The notes beneath the pieces were generated by a model. The model saw nothing but the letters and a program-made list of their open reading frames with translations. It had not been told where the DNA came from and ran no database searches. A program made the translations under genes and the position numbers. This document shows, piece by piece, positions 1 to 6,803 of a stretch of 8,990 bases of DNA. The DNA is from Flavobacterium sp. (GTDB lineage Bacteria > Bacteroidota > Bacteroidia > Flavobacteriales > Flavobacteriaceae): the NCBI GenBank assembly GCA_024709705.1, contig JANJWE010000301.1:1-8990 (forward strand), written 5' to 3'. Numbering within the stretch: the stretch's first letter is position 1; the number at the start of each line of letters is the position of its first letter.

Positions 1-631
1 GTTTGGCAAAAAACGAAATCATTTTGTAACTCCCGTTTTTTAAATCTTTAAAATCGGGAGTTACAATATCTGCTTTGAGTTTTTTCCTGTCGATGCTTTT
101 AAAATACTCGTTTGAGGCAAGGTTTATCAAAACTCCACTACCCGATTCAGCAATGGCTTCATTTATTTTTTTAGTAATCAGCGGATTCCAGAATTCATAT
201 AAATCCTTCGATTTGTAATATTTCAGTTTGGTTCCCATTTCCAAACGATACGGCTGTATCAAATCCAATGGTTTCAACAAACCATACAATCCGGAAAGAA
301 TGCGGAGTTTGTCTTGCAAAACGTCTAATTTTTCGGTTGGTAAGGTTTTAATATCCAAACCAATATACACATCTCCGTTAAAGGCATAAACCGCTTGACG
401 AGAATTTTCAGGAGTAAAATTATCCAAATCACGCTCTTGGTTGCGTTGCCAATTCAAATCGGCCAACTTATCGGATATATCCATCAATTCCATCAACTGT
501 TTGGGCTTTTGCTTTTTCAACAATTTATTGATTTGCTGAGCTTCTTTCAAAAAACAAAATTGTGTGGCTTTTTCCACCAGAATGGGTGACTCGTAATCCA
601 ATGATTTGGCAGGCGATATAACGATTTTCAT
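1..631 (-). CDS. yaaA: YaaA-family peroxide stress protein (partial, C-terminus off the left edge)
   Basis: Reading leftward from an ATG at 631-629, the frame is open to the window edge and gives 210 residues of a family usually about 250 long, so only the C-terminal part is missing. The N-terminus MKIVISPAKSLDYESP is the family signature. Further family blocks are visible: FTPENSRQAVYAFNGDVYIGLD, split by me around residues 84-105; ILSGLYGLLKPLDLIQPYRLEM around 121-142; FWNP near 158; and SYKMISFFAK at the cut end. In E. coli YaaA (DUF328/UPF0246) is a cytosolic DNA-binding protein that lowers free iron and protects DNA and protein during peroxide stress; that role is transferred by family. 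It lies 195 nt downstream of cmk on the same strand, with a palindromic repeat in the gap, so it may have its own promoter. Confidence 0.93.
   Translation of the reverse strand, partial: MKIVISPAKSLDYESPILVEKATQFCFLKEAQQINKLLKKQKPKQLMELMDISDKLADLNWQRNQERDLDNFTPENSRQAVYAFNGDVYIGLDIKTLPTEKLDVLQDKLRILSGLYGLLKPLDLIQPYRLEMGTKLKYYKSKDLYEFWNPLITKKINEAIAESGSGVLINLASNEYFKSIDRKKLKADIVTPDFKDLKNGSYKMISFFAK
26..64. repeat. Perfect 10-bp inverted repeat inside yaaA
   Basis: GTAACTCCCG (26-35) and CGGGAGTTAC (55-64) are exact reverse complements separated by 19 nt, with further A/T pairing inside the spacer. It lies within the coding region, over the segment translated as VTPDFKDLKNGSY, so it would form a hairpin in the yaaA mRNA. 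No function is assigned. Confidence 0.5.
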
Positions 632-645
632 ATAGGTTTCATTTG

Positions 646-714
646 TTTTCTCTCAAAGACGCAGAGACATAAAGTTTAGAATGCATTCTTTGGGATGTTG
701 CGTCTTTGAGAAAA
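646..714. repeat. Palindromic intergenic repeat (REP-like) between cmk and yaaA
   Basis: The arms TCTCAAAGACGCA (651-663) and TGCGTCTTTGAGA (699-711) are perfect 13-bp reverse complements around a 35-nt spacer, flanked by TTTT on the left and AAA on the right. The spacer contains a second, perfect 12-bp palindrome, AGAATGCATTCT (678-689). The CAAAGACGCAGAGAC-type wording resembles interspersed repeats I recall from intergenic regions of Flavobacterium genomes; copy number in this genome cannot be seen here. It lies in the yaaA leader and downstream of cmk, so the transcript could fold here, but there is no clear T-tract after the stem, so I do not call it a terminator. Confidence 0.6.
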
Positions 715-748
715 TTATTTTTATATTTTAGAGTATCTGAAATGAATT

Positions 749-756
749 CAAAAATA
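749..756 (-). promoter_or_regulatory. Possible -7 element for yaaA
   Basis: The minus strand reads TATTTTTG, a match to the Bacteroidota sigma-A -7 consensus TAnnTTTG. No TTG-type -33 element is present at the usual distance. It would give a leader of about 110 nt containing the palindromic repeat. A short motif in AT-rich DNA can match by chance. Confidence 0.25.
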
Positions 757-826
757 CAAATTGATTTCTGAAAACTATATACGTAAAAATGGAAAGTATT
801 GATTGCTCTATCAGAGAAAATGATAC

Positions 827-1516
827 TTAATCGTTATGAAATTTGTAGATTAAATCTAAAACCAAATCAAATTGTTCTTTTTTGGTCAAAGTTGAATTAT
901 CAATTTCAATTGCATCTTGGGCTTTAACCAAAGGCGAATCCTCTCGATGGGTATCAATATAATCACGTTCTTCAACATTTTGTAAAACTTCTTCATACGA
1001 TACTTTTTGACCTTTTTCAATCAATTCATCGAATCGTCTCTTAGCACGCGTGTGAGCACTGGCAGTCATAAATAATTTGAGTTCGGCATCCGGAAAAACA
1101 ACAGTTCCAATATCTCGACCATCCATCACGATACCTTTATTTTTCCCCATTTCTTGTTGTTGCTCAACCAATTTGGTTCGAACTTCAGAAATCTCGGCAA
1201 CTTTACTAACCAATCTGGAAACTTCAATAGATCTGATTTCGTTTTCCACGTTCACATCATTCAAATACATTTCGGCAAAACCTAAATCAGCATTAAACTG
1301 AAAGTGAAGTTTTATTTTAGGCAAACTATTAACTAATGCCTTTGCGTCCAAGAAATCTTCTCCAACCCAATGGTTTTGCATTGCAAAATAGGTCACGGCA
1401 CGATACATGGCTCCGGTATCTACATAGACATAACCTAAATGTTTGGCTAGTTGTTTAGCTAAAGTACTTTTTCCGGTGGATGAAAATCCGTCTATGGCAA
1501 TGGTAATGTTGTTCAT
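827..1516 (-). CDS. cmk: Cytidylate kinase (CMP/dCMP kinase)
   Basis: A 229-residue protein, full length for bacterial Cmk (about 225-230). It transfers phosphate from ATP to CMP or dCMP in the cytosol to supply CDP/dCDP for nucleic acid synthesis. The P-loop GFSSTGKS is at residues 10-17, followed by the DTGAMYRA nucleoside-binding segment (33-40). The DGRDIGT motif (132-138) is the conserved CMP-binding and acid-residue block, and RDYIDTHREDSPL (184-196) carries the lid arginines and the conserved SPL. The ATG at 1516 puts the P-loop at the normal distance from the N-terminus. The leader has no Shine-Dalgarno site, which is normal in this phylum; instead an octamer repeat runs directly up to the start codon. 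porQ ends 110 nt upstream on the same strand with no evident terminator or promoter between, so cotranscription with porQ is likely. Confidence 0.97.
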   Translation of the reverse strand: MNNITIAIDGFSSTGKSTLAKQLAKHLGYVYVDTGAMYRAVTYFAMQNHWVGEDFLDAKALVNSLPKIKLHFQFNADLGFAEMYLNDVNVENEIRSIEVSRLVSKVAEISEVRTKLVEQQQEMGKNKGIVMDGRDIGTVVFPDAELKLFMTASAHTRAKRRFDELIEKGQKVSYEEVLQNVEERDYIDTHREDSPLVKAQDAIEIDNSTLTKKEQFDLVLDLIYKFHND

Positions 1517-1556
1517 GTTTTAAGGTACTGAGGAACTAAGTCACTAGGTTACTAAG
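1517..1556 (-). repeat. Five 8-nt tandem units abutting the cmk start codon
   Basis: On the minus strand the 40 nt directly before the cmk ATG divide into five units of exactly 8 nt. Four fit CYTAGTNN or one change from it (CTTAGTAA, CCTAGTGA, CTTAGTTC, CTCAGTAC), and the fifth, CTTAAAAC, is degenerate and touches the ATG. The first six positions are conserved while the last two vary in every unit. The plus-strand wording (ACTAAG cores) resembles octameric intergenic repeats I recall from Flavobacterium genomes. Because it forms the cmk leader it must be part of the ribosome-entry region; whether it has a role is unknown. Confidence 0.65.
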
Positions 1557-1626
1557 GTTCATCATCATTTTTTTTATTTCTATCCTCTATTTTAATTCTC
1601 TATTTTTGAAAATTCCAAAATCAATT

Positions 1627-2646
1627 TTACTGCAAATTAATCATCAATCCAAAAAGACTGGTGTTTGCGGCTAAAGTATATCTGGAATAGGAATAATCAA
1701 AACGAATTTTATTGATTCTCAAACTAAAACCGGCAGAGATTCCGGAAAAATGACGTTGATCTACAATACGTAATTCTTCACTTCTCCGAAAATTATACCC
1801 TACCCTAATATTAAAACCTTTACCCGGGAAGAGTTCGGCTCCCAAAATTAAATGACGTAAAGCATTATTAAAAAAGGAAACTTTCTCCTCTTGAGTGCCC
1901 CCATCTAAATTGCCTTGAGCTCGTGCCGGATTTGAAAACGCAATATTCCATTGTTGTAAATTTTCCAAAGTAACATGCCATCTTACAGGAACATTTTCTA
2001 CTTCTTGTGAAATTCCCAACAAAATTTCTAAAGGCAATTTTTCTTGCTCGCCGGCATAAGTTGTAAATTGAGTACCCAAATTGCGAACAACCAATGCATA
2101 GTGAATATCGTTGTCGGTATCTATATAAAGAGCACCAATATCTAAAGCCCCTCCAAAAGAATTGTAACTTTCCAAAGTTGATGAAATCAATTTAGCATTT
2201 GCACCAATGTAAAAATCAGAAAATGGAATATTGTAACTGTATCCAAAAGACAAGGCAATTTCACTTCCTGTAAAATCTGATGTGAGTCCGCCTAATTCAT
2301 CTCTACCTTCAAAAGTTCCATAATTAACATAGTTTACACCCGCATGAAAGGTTTGGACATGTCTGTCATAGGTATAAGCATAATTTGCGGTACCGTAAGT
2401 AACTTCGCCAAAATAATTGCCATAATTAACCGATAAGTGGTTATCCATTTCGGTATTAATACTAGCCGGATTAAATTGAGCGGCATTTACATCGTAATCA
2501 AAATGCGTAATGACTTTGCCCCCTAGAGCTGCTTGTCTTGGCGAAGTGACCAGATTGAGGAATTGATAAACCGATTGACCGCCTATCTGACTGTATACAG
2601 ATATACAACAGCATAAAAAAAACAGAGACAATAAAGGTCTAAACAT
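1627..2646 (-). CDS. porQ: Type IX secretion system outer-membrane protein PorQ
   Basis: A 339-residue exported protein matching PorQ in length and pattern. An N-terminal signal peptide (basic start MFR, hydrophobic core 4-17) probably ends near VYS|Q at residues 17-20. The mature start GGQSVYQFLNLVTSPRQAALGG is the conserved PorQ opening (described at 22-43), followed by NAAQFNPAS near 54-62. The rest alternates beta strands rich in aromatic residues, as expected of a FadL-like outer-membrane barrel, and ends with a typical terminal strand (SLFGLMINLQ). In the T9SS, PorQ joins PorU, PorV and PorZ in the attachment complex that processes cargo and anchors it to surface lipopolysaccharide; this is known for the family. 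It lies between lon and cmk, an order I recall from other Flavobacteriaceae. A near-match -7 element (TATCTTCG, minus strand, 2687-2694) lies upstream. The three consecutive cysteines in the signal peptide are unusual but do not form a good lipobox. Confidence 0.9.
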   Translation of the reverse strand: MFRPLLSLFFLCCCISVYSQIGGQSVYQFLNLVTSPRQAALGGKVITHFDYDVNAAQFNPASINTEMDNHLSVNYGNYFGEVTYGTANYAYTYDRHVQTFHAGVNYVNYGTFEGRDELGGLTSDFTGSEIALSFGYSYNIPFSDFYIGANAKLISSTLESYNSFGGALDIGALYIDTDNDIHYALVVRNLGTQFTTYAGEQEKLPLEILLGISQEVENVPVRWHVTLENLQQWNIAFSNPARAQGNLDGGTQEEKVSFFNNALRHLILGAELFPGKGFNIRVGYNFRRSEELRIVDQRHFSGISAGFSLRINKIRFDYSYSRYTLAANTSLFGLMINLQ

Positions 2647-2686
2647 TAGGCAGAGTTAACAATTAGCTTATTCCATAACGGAAATG

Positions 2687-2694
2687 CGAAGATA
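2687..2694 (-). promoter_or_regulatory. Weak -7-like element upstream of porQ
   Basis: The minus strand reads TATCTTCG, one mismatch from TAnnTTTG, about 40 nt upstream of the porQ ATG and just after the lon terminator. A promoter is needed in this gap because the terminator isolates porQ from lon, but no well-spaced -33 element is visible. Confidence 0.2.
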
Positions 2695-2723
2695 TTATTT
2701 TTATTGCTTACTAGGTATTTATC

Positions 2724-2758
2724 AAAAAAAAAAGGGTAAAGTTTATTTACCCTTTTTT
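2724..2758 (-). terminator. Intrinsic terminator of lon
   Basis: GGGTAAA (2734-2740) and TTTACCC (2746-2752) are perfect arms around a 5-nt loop, extended by A6/T6 pairing (2728-2733 with 2753-2758). Read on the minus strand, the stem is followed by a run of ten T residues (2733-2724), the classic Rho-independent arrangement. It lies 13 nt past the lon stop codon and separates lon from porQ. Confidence 0.9.
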
Positions 2759-2770
2759 GTTATGTGTCCT

Positions 2771-5224
2771 TTAAATTAATTTTTTTGCATTCTTAACCTT
2801 TTGGTTGGTGATTGCAATGGCAATTACTTCGCTCATATCTTTAACGTAATGAAAAGTAAGACCTTCTATATACTCGGCTTTGATTTCATCGATATCAAAT
2901 TTATTCTCATGGCATAGAATGATTTCTTTGATATTGGCTCTTTTTGCAGCTAAAATCTTTTCTTTAATACCGCCCACAGGTAAAACTTTACCTCTAAGAG
3001 TTATCTCACCAGTCATAGCTAAATTCTTTTTTACTCTTTTCTGAGTTAAAACCGAAACTAATGAGGTTAACATAGCAATTCCGGCACTTGGTCCATCTTT
3101 AGGCGTGGCACCTTCGGGAACGTGAATATGAATGTTGTAGTTCTGAAGAACTTCAGGACTAATTCCAAACATTTCGGCATTAGACTTGATATATTCCATT
3201 GCTATAGTAGCCGATTCTTTCATTACAGTTCCCAAATTTCCGGTTAAGGTTAATCCTCCTTTCCCTTTGGAAATAAGTGACTCTATAAATAAAATATCTC
3301 CACCCACACTTGTCCATGCCAATCCGGTTACTACTCCGGCTACTTCATTGCCTTCCGATTTATCTCTTTCCAATCTGGGTGCTCCCAAAGTTTTGATGAT
3401 ATCTTCATCGGTTACTTTGGTATTGTATTCTTCCTCCATGGCAACCGACTTAGCAGCAAATCGAATAATTTGAGCTAATTTTTGTTCCAGGGAACGAACA
3501 CCGGATTCACGAGTATACCCTTCAACAATTTTTTCCAATTGACGTTTCCCAATACTCAAATCTTTAGAAGTAAGTCCGTGTTCCTTCAATTGTTTGGGGA
3601 ATAAATGTTGTCTGGCAATTTCAACTTTTTCTTCTAAAGTATATCCTGTCATTTTAATTACCTCCATCCGATCTTTTAAAGCCGGCTGAATGGTAGACAT
3701 AGTATTAGAAGTGGCAATGAACATCACTTTAGATAAGTCATAACCCATTTCCAGGAAATTATCATAGAACTCTTTATTTTGTTCCGGATCTAAAACCTCC
3801 AATAATGCCGATGAAGGATCTCCGGTATGACTAACAGATAATTTATCAATTTCATCCAATACAAACACAGGATTGGAAGTACCGGCTTTCTTTATGTTTT
3901 GCAAAATTCTTCCGGGCATAGCTCCAATATAGGTCTTACGATGTCCTCGAATTTCGGCTTCATCACGTAAACCGCCTAACGACATTCTCACATATTCTCT
4001 ACCGAGAGCCTTGGCAATAGATTTTCCAATAGATGTTTTTCCAACTCCCGGAGGACCGGTCAAACAAATGATTGGGGATTTCATATCATTTCTTAATTTA
4101 AGAACGGCCAGATGCTCAATGATGCGTTTTTTTACATCTTCTAATCCAAAATGGTCTTTATCCAGAATTTTTTGTGCTCTTTTTAAATCAAAATTATCTT
4201 TGGAATAAGCCTCCCAAGGTAATTCTAAAAACAGTTCTAAATAATTGCGAAGAATTCCAAAATCGGGTGATTGTGGATTGGTTCTTTGCAATTTGGATAA
4301 CTCTTTCTCAAAATGCTTTTCGGTTTTTGAATCCCATTTTTTGGTTTTCGCTTTCGTACGCATTTCCTCTATTTCCTGATCGTATGAAACCCCACCCAAT
4401 TCTTCTTGAATCGTTTTCATTTGTTGATGCAGAAAATATTCTCTTTGTTGCTGATCGAGATCTACCCTAACTTTTGACTTAATATCATTTCGCAATTCCA
4501 ATTTTTGCAATTCTGTATTCATATAACGCAAAGTAGTAAGAGCTCGCTCTTTCAACACGTTCATCATTAATAAATCCTGCTTTTCCTTTACAGAAAGATT
4601 CATATTGGAAGAAACAAAATTGATTAAAAACGATTGACTTTCAATATTTTTAATAGCAAAAGTAGCCTCGGTTGGAATATTCGGACTTTCTTTAATAATC
4701 TTAATTGCCATCTCCTTAATAGATTCTATGATGGCTCCAAATTCCGTATCAGTAGTTCCGGGTCTTTTTTCGGGAACTTCTTTGATTAAGGCATTGATAT
4801 AGGGTTCTTCCGAGATTACTTTTGTTATCTCAAATCGTTTTTTCCCTTGAAGAATAACAGTTACATTCCCATCAGGCATTTTCAGTACTCGCAATATTTG
4901 AGCTACAGTACCTATGGAATGAATATCGTTGCGTTTTGGATCTTCAACATCCTCATCTTTTTGAGCTACTACTCCAATGGTTCTACCGGCAGCATTAGCA
5001 TCATTGATCAATTTTATAGATTTGTCACGTCCGGCTGTAATCGGAATAACCACTCCAGGAAACAAAACGGTATTTCGTAAAGGTAATATAGCTATAGAGT
5101 TGGGTAACTCTTCATTGGTCATTTCTTCTTCATCCTCCGGCGTCATTAAGGGTATTAAATCTGCATCGGTATCAAAATCATGAAGTGACAATTTGTCTAG
5201 TGTAAAAATATTTTGATTTGACAT
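2771..5224 (-). CDS. lon: ATP-dependent Lon protease (LonA type)
   Basis: An 817-residue cytosolic AAA+ serine protease that degrades misfolded and short-lived regulatory proteins. The first 40 residues are an acidic extension typical of Bacteroidota Lon. The N-terminal substrate-binding LON domain begins at SIAILPLRNTVLFPG (43-57) and runs to about 235, followed by a helical region with the REYFLHQQMKTIQEELG block (261-277). The AAA+ module has Walker A GPPGVGKT (390-397), Walker B VFVLDEID (453-460) and a sensor-1 stretch ATSN (504-507). The peptidase domain has catalytic Ser713 in PKDGPSAG and Lys756 in GGIKEK, 43 residues apart as in E. coli (679/722). No key residue is missing. It is monocistronic as read here: its own leader upstream (5225-5390) and a strong terminator downstream. 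No CIRCE-like heat-shock operator was seen in the leader. Confidence 0.98.
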   Translation of the reverse strand: MSNQNIFTLDKLSLHDFDTDADLIPLMTPEDEEEMTNEELPNSIAILPLRNTVLFPGVVIPITAGRDKSIKLINDANAAGRTIGVVAQKDEDVEDPKRNDIHSIGTVAQILRVLKMPDGNVTVILQGKKRFEITKVISEEPYINALIKEVPEKRPGTTDTEFGAIIESIKEMAIKIIKESPNIPTEATFAIKNIESQSFLINFVSSNMNLSVKEKQDLLMMNVLKERALTTLRYMNTELQKLELRNDIKSKVRVDLDQQQREYFLHQQMKTIQEELGGVSYDQEIEEMRTKAKTKKWDSKTEKHFEKELSKLQRTNPQSPDFGILRNYLELFLELPWEAYSKDNFDLKRAQKILDKDHFGLEDVKKRIIEHLAVLKLRNDMKSPIICLTGPPGVGKTSIGKSIAKALGREYVRMSLGGLRDEAEIRGHRKTYIGAMPGRILQNIKKAGTSNPVFVLDEIDKLSVSHTGDPSSALLEVLDPEQNKEFYDNFLEMGYDLSKVMFIATSNTMSTIQPALKDRMEVIKMTGYTLEEKVEIARQHLFPKQLKEHGLTSKDLSIGKRQLEKIVEGYTRESGVRSLEQKLAQIIRFAAKSVAMEEEYNTKVTDEDIIKTLGAPRLERDKSEGNEVAGVVTGLAWTSVGGDILFIESLISKGKGGLTLTGNLGTVMKESATIAMEYIKSNAEMFGISPEVLQNYNIHIHVPEGATPKDGPSAGIAMLTSLVSVLTQKRVKKNLAMTGEITLRGKVLPVGGIKEKILAAKRANIKEIILCHENKFDIDEIKAEYIEGLTFHYVKDMSEVIAIAITNQKVKNAKKLI

Positions 5225-5269
5225 ATAAAAAATAAGGTCAATTTGTCATTAAATTAATAAAAGGGATAT

Positions 5270-5277
5270 CAAATATA
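5270..5277 (-). promoter_or_regulatory. lon: Candidate -7 element of the lon promoter
   Basis: The minus strand reads TATATTTG, an exact match to TAnnTTTG, about 46 nt upstream of the lon ATG, giving a leader of about 40 nt. The same octamer precedes the lipoprotein gene (6139-6146). No TTG is found 17-23 nt further upstream, so the -33 element is weak or absent. Confidence 0.4.
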
Positions 5278-5327
5278 AAGCATCCAACGATTTCTATCTA
5301 GTAAAATGAATAATAAACGATGAAATG

Positions 5328-5346
5328 CAACATACGGGCTATGTTG
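5328..5346 (-). terminator. Short hairpin downstream of the lipoprotein gene, possible weak terminator
   Basis: CAACATA (5328-5334) and TATGTTG (5340-5346) are perfect 7-bp arms around the GC-rich loop CGGGC. It lies 45 nt past the stop of the lipoprotein gene and upstream of the lon promoter. Read on the minus strand it is followed by CATTTCATCG, not a T-run, so termination would be weak or Rho-assisted. Confidence 0.3.
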
Positions 5347-5390
5347 GACAAAAGCTATGCCAAAATAACTTACAAGAAAAGAAAAGAATT

Positions 5391-6122
5391 TTAATTCAAA
5401 TTGTAAGATTGCAACTCGTATACCAAATTTGAACCTTGGAGTATCATTTGGTATTTAACCAACCCTATATCTTTGGCAAACCAATAGTAATTGGTATTTA
5501 CAACTCCTTGAGTGGATTGTACCAATTCTACTTTAATAATATTGGTATAGGTAGTAGTTCCAATAGTAAGTGAAGCATTCTTTTCTAAAATTTTGCCCAC
5601 AATACTTACTGGAGTATTTATAGGTGGTGTTCCGGTAATCGTTGTGGTTTGCGTTAATTCTTGTGTCCAAGTCTGGTTTACTTCAAGAAAATCTTTTAAT
5701 ACCAAAATTTCAAGAGGTGAAACTGTTATTGTTGGATTTCCTCCGGTACCTGGAATAGTAACTTGGTTTCTAACGTAATAATTCCCATTCGCTTTTCGGG
5801 AATGAACCGTTCCGGTAAAGTTACTTCCTCCCAGTGAAACACCTACAAAATTTTCATAAGCATAATAGGTTCTACTGTTGATTTGTTCGGTATTGGTTAT
5901 TAGCATGGGAGCTTGTGGAACCCCATTTTGAGAAAAAATCCACGAATTATTTTGAGCCATTGGCCAATAATCACCTGTAGAAACTCCCCCACCCGAACCG
6001 TCTCCGCCAGAGTTACCTCCTCCAGGTTGTAAAGCCGGATCAATAGGTTCTATATCTGATGAACAAGACAACATAATAAAACTACCAACAAACAATAAAA
6101 AAACGGACTTGGAGAAACTCAT
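5391..6122 (-). CDS. Putative surface lipoprotein of unknown function
   Basis: A 243-residue protein. A signal peptide II runs over residues 1-19 with lipobox MLSC and the lipidated cysteine at position 20. The residues after it (SSDIEPIDP) are acidic, similar to the lipoprotein export signals of Bacteroidota that place lipoproteins on the cell surface, although the match is not exact. A flexible glycine-rich linker occupies 33-50. The globular part starts at DYWPMAQNNSWIF (51-63), a motif I recall from unassigned flavobacterial lipoproteins, and ends with a beta-rich region containing NYYWFAKDIGLVKY (211-224). There is no T9SS C-terminal sorting domain. No enzymatic motif was found, and I assign no function. 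It is divergent from the ECF sigma operon across 127 nt; shared control is possible but not shown. The ATG at 6122 is the only start that retains the signal peptide. Confidence 0.85.
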   Translation of the reverse strand: MSFSKSVFLLFVGSFIMLSCSSDIEPIDPALQPGGGNSGGDGSGGGVSTGDYWPMAQNNSWIFSQNGVPQAPMLITNTEQINSRTYYAYENFVGVSLGGSNFTGTVHSRKANGNYYVRNQVTIPGTGGNPTITVSPLEILVLKDFLEVNQTWTQELTQTTTITGTPPINTPVSIVGKILEKNASLTIGTTTYTNIIKVELVQSTQGVVNTNYYWFAKDIGLVKYQMILQGSNLVYELQSYNLN

Positions 6123-6138
6123 AGGTTAAAGATTTTTT

Positions 6139-6146
6139 CAAATATA
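6139..6146 (-). promoter_or_regulatory. Candidate -7 element of the lipoprotein gene
   Basis: The minus strand reads TATATTTG, an exact TAnnTTTG match identical to the one before lon. It lies 16 nt upstream of the ATG, giving a short leader of roughly 10 nt. No clear -33 TTG is present. Confidence 0.35.
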
Positions 6147-6199
6147 AAAATATATATCACTTCTCCATTAAAAAAAAATTACATTTATTTAAAAAAAGT

Positions 6200-6224
6200 G
6201 TAACATTCGAATATTGAATTAGTC
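6200..6224 (+). promoter_or_regulatory. Candidate ECF-type promoter of the sigma/anti-sigma operon
   Basis: GTAACAT (6200-6206) resembles the AAC-containing -35 box of ECF promoters. It is followed by exactly 15 nt and then GTC (6222-6224), the usual ECF -10 core; sigma-E promoters in E. coli have the same layout (GGAACTT, N15, GTC). The start point would fall near 6231-6233, giving an A-rich leader of about 18 nt before the TTG start codon at 6250. No TAnnTTTG element faces this way in the gap, which supports autoregulation by the sigma factor itself. This is an inference from spacing and core bases. Confidence 0.45.
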
Positions 6225-6249
6225 TTTAACAAAAAACAAACCAAACTAG

Positions 6250-6798
6250 TTGAGTTTTAAAAACGAAAATATTGATCAATTAATTTTCCAATGTAAACTG
6301 CAAAATTCCAAAGCACAAATGGAAATTTACAATCGGTACAGTAAAGCCATGTATAATGTAGCTGTACGGATTGTAAAAGACCAACACTTTGCTGAGGATG
6401 TAATGCAGGAAGCCTTTTTAAAAGCCTTTCAAAAAATAGATACCTTTAAAGGTGAAGTGGCTTTTGGAGCTTGGTTAAAACGAATAGTAGTGAATTACAG
6501 TATTGATTTTTGCAAAAAAAACAGTCAATTTAACTTTGATGACTACGAAACGAAAGTTTATAAAGTAAAAGATTACACCGAAGAGGATGTTTTGGATTAT
6601 ACCCAAATTCGAGTACAAGAAGTTTTGGGTGCGATGCAAAAACTAAAAGAAAGTTATCGGATGATTTTAACACTAGTTTTAATTGAAGGCTATGACCTTG
6701 AAGAAGTTTGCGAAATCATAAATATCAGTTATGCCAATTGTAGAACTACTTTGAGTAGAGCCAAAGAAAGTTTGCGAAATCAACTTACAAAAAAATAA
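6250..6798 (+). CDS. ECF-family RNA polymerase sigma factor
   Basis: A 182-residue group IV sigma factor. Sigma region 2 covers about residues 10-90: FAEDVMQEAFLKAFQKID (47-64) is the core-binding and -10 recognition helix, and FGAWLKRIVVNYSID (72-86) is the end of region 2. A variable linker (about 90-122) leads into region 4 (about 123-178), with LTLVLIEGYDLEEVCEIIN and a recognition helix SYANCRTTLSRAKESLR near 160-176. The start is a TTG at 6250: an in-frame TAG lies directly before it and the first ATG is residue 24, which would remove the start of region 2. It directs RNA polymerase to its own promoter and probably to others. The anti-sigma gene begins 5 nt after its stop codon, so translational coupling is likely. 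Confidence 0.95.
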   Translation: MSFKNENIDQLIFQCKLQNSKAQMEIYNRYSKAMYNVAVRIVKDQHFAEDVMQEAFLKAFQKIDTFKGEVAFGAWLKRIVVNYSIDFCKKNSQFNFDDYETKVYKVKDYTEEDVLDYTQIRVQEVLGAMQKLKESYRMILTLVLIEGYDLEEVCEIINISYANCRTTLSRAKESLRNQLTKK

Positions 6799-6803
6799 AT
6801 GTT

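Noticed and set aside
395..589. Plus-strand open frame of 64 codons
   Set aside because: It is antisense to yaaA, whose minus-strand frame is uninterrupted and clearly conserved.
646..714. Palindrome between cmk and yaaA as an intrinsic terminator of cmk
   Set aside because: The spacer is 35 nt long and no T-tract follows the minus-strand stem (the sequence after it is GAAAACAAATG); a dispersed repeat fits better.
2706..2720. CTTACTAGGTAT upstream of porQ as another copy of the cmk-leader octamer repeat
   Set aside because: Only a single core-like match without neighbouring units at 8-nt spacing, so chance is sufficient.
4174..4470. Plus-strand open frame of 98 codons inside lon
   Set aside because: Antisense to conserved Lon sequence; no start context or recognisable motif. 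The same applies to the other short plus-strand frames inside lon, cmk and the lipoprotein gene.
5225..5390. Search for a small gene or heat-shock operator in the lon leader
   Set aside because: No open frame with coding character and no CIRCE-type inverted repeat was found; only the TATATTTG element and a short hairpin.
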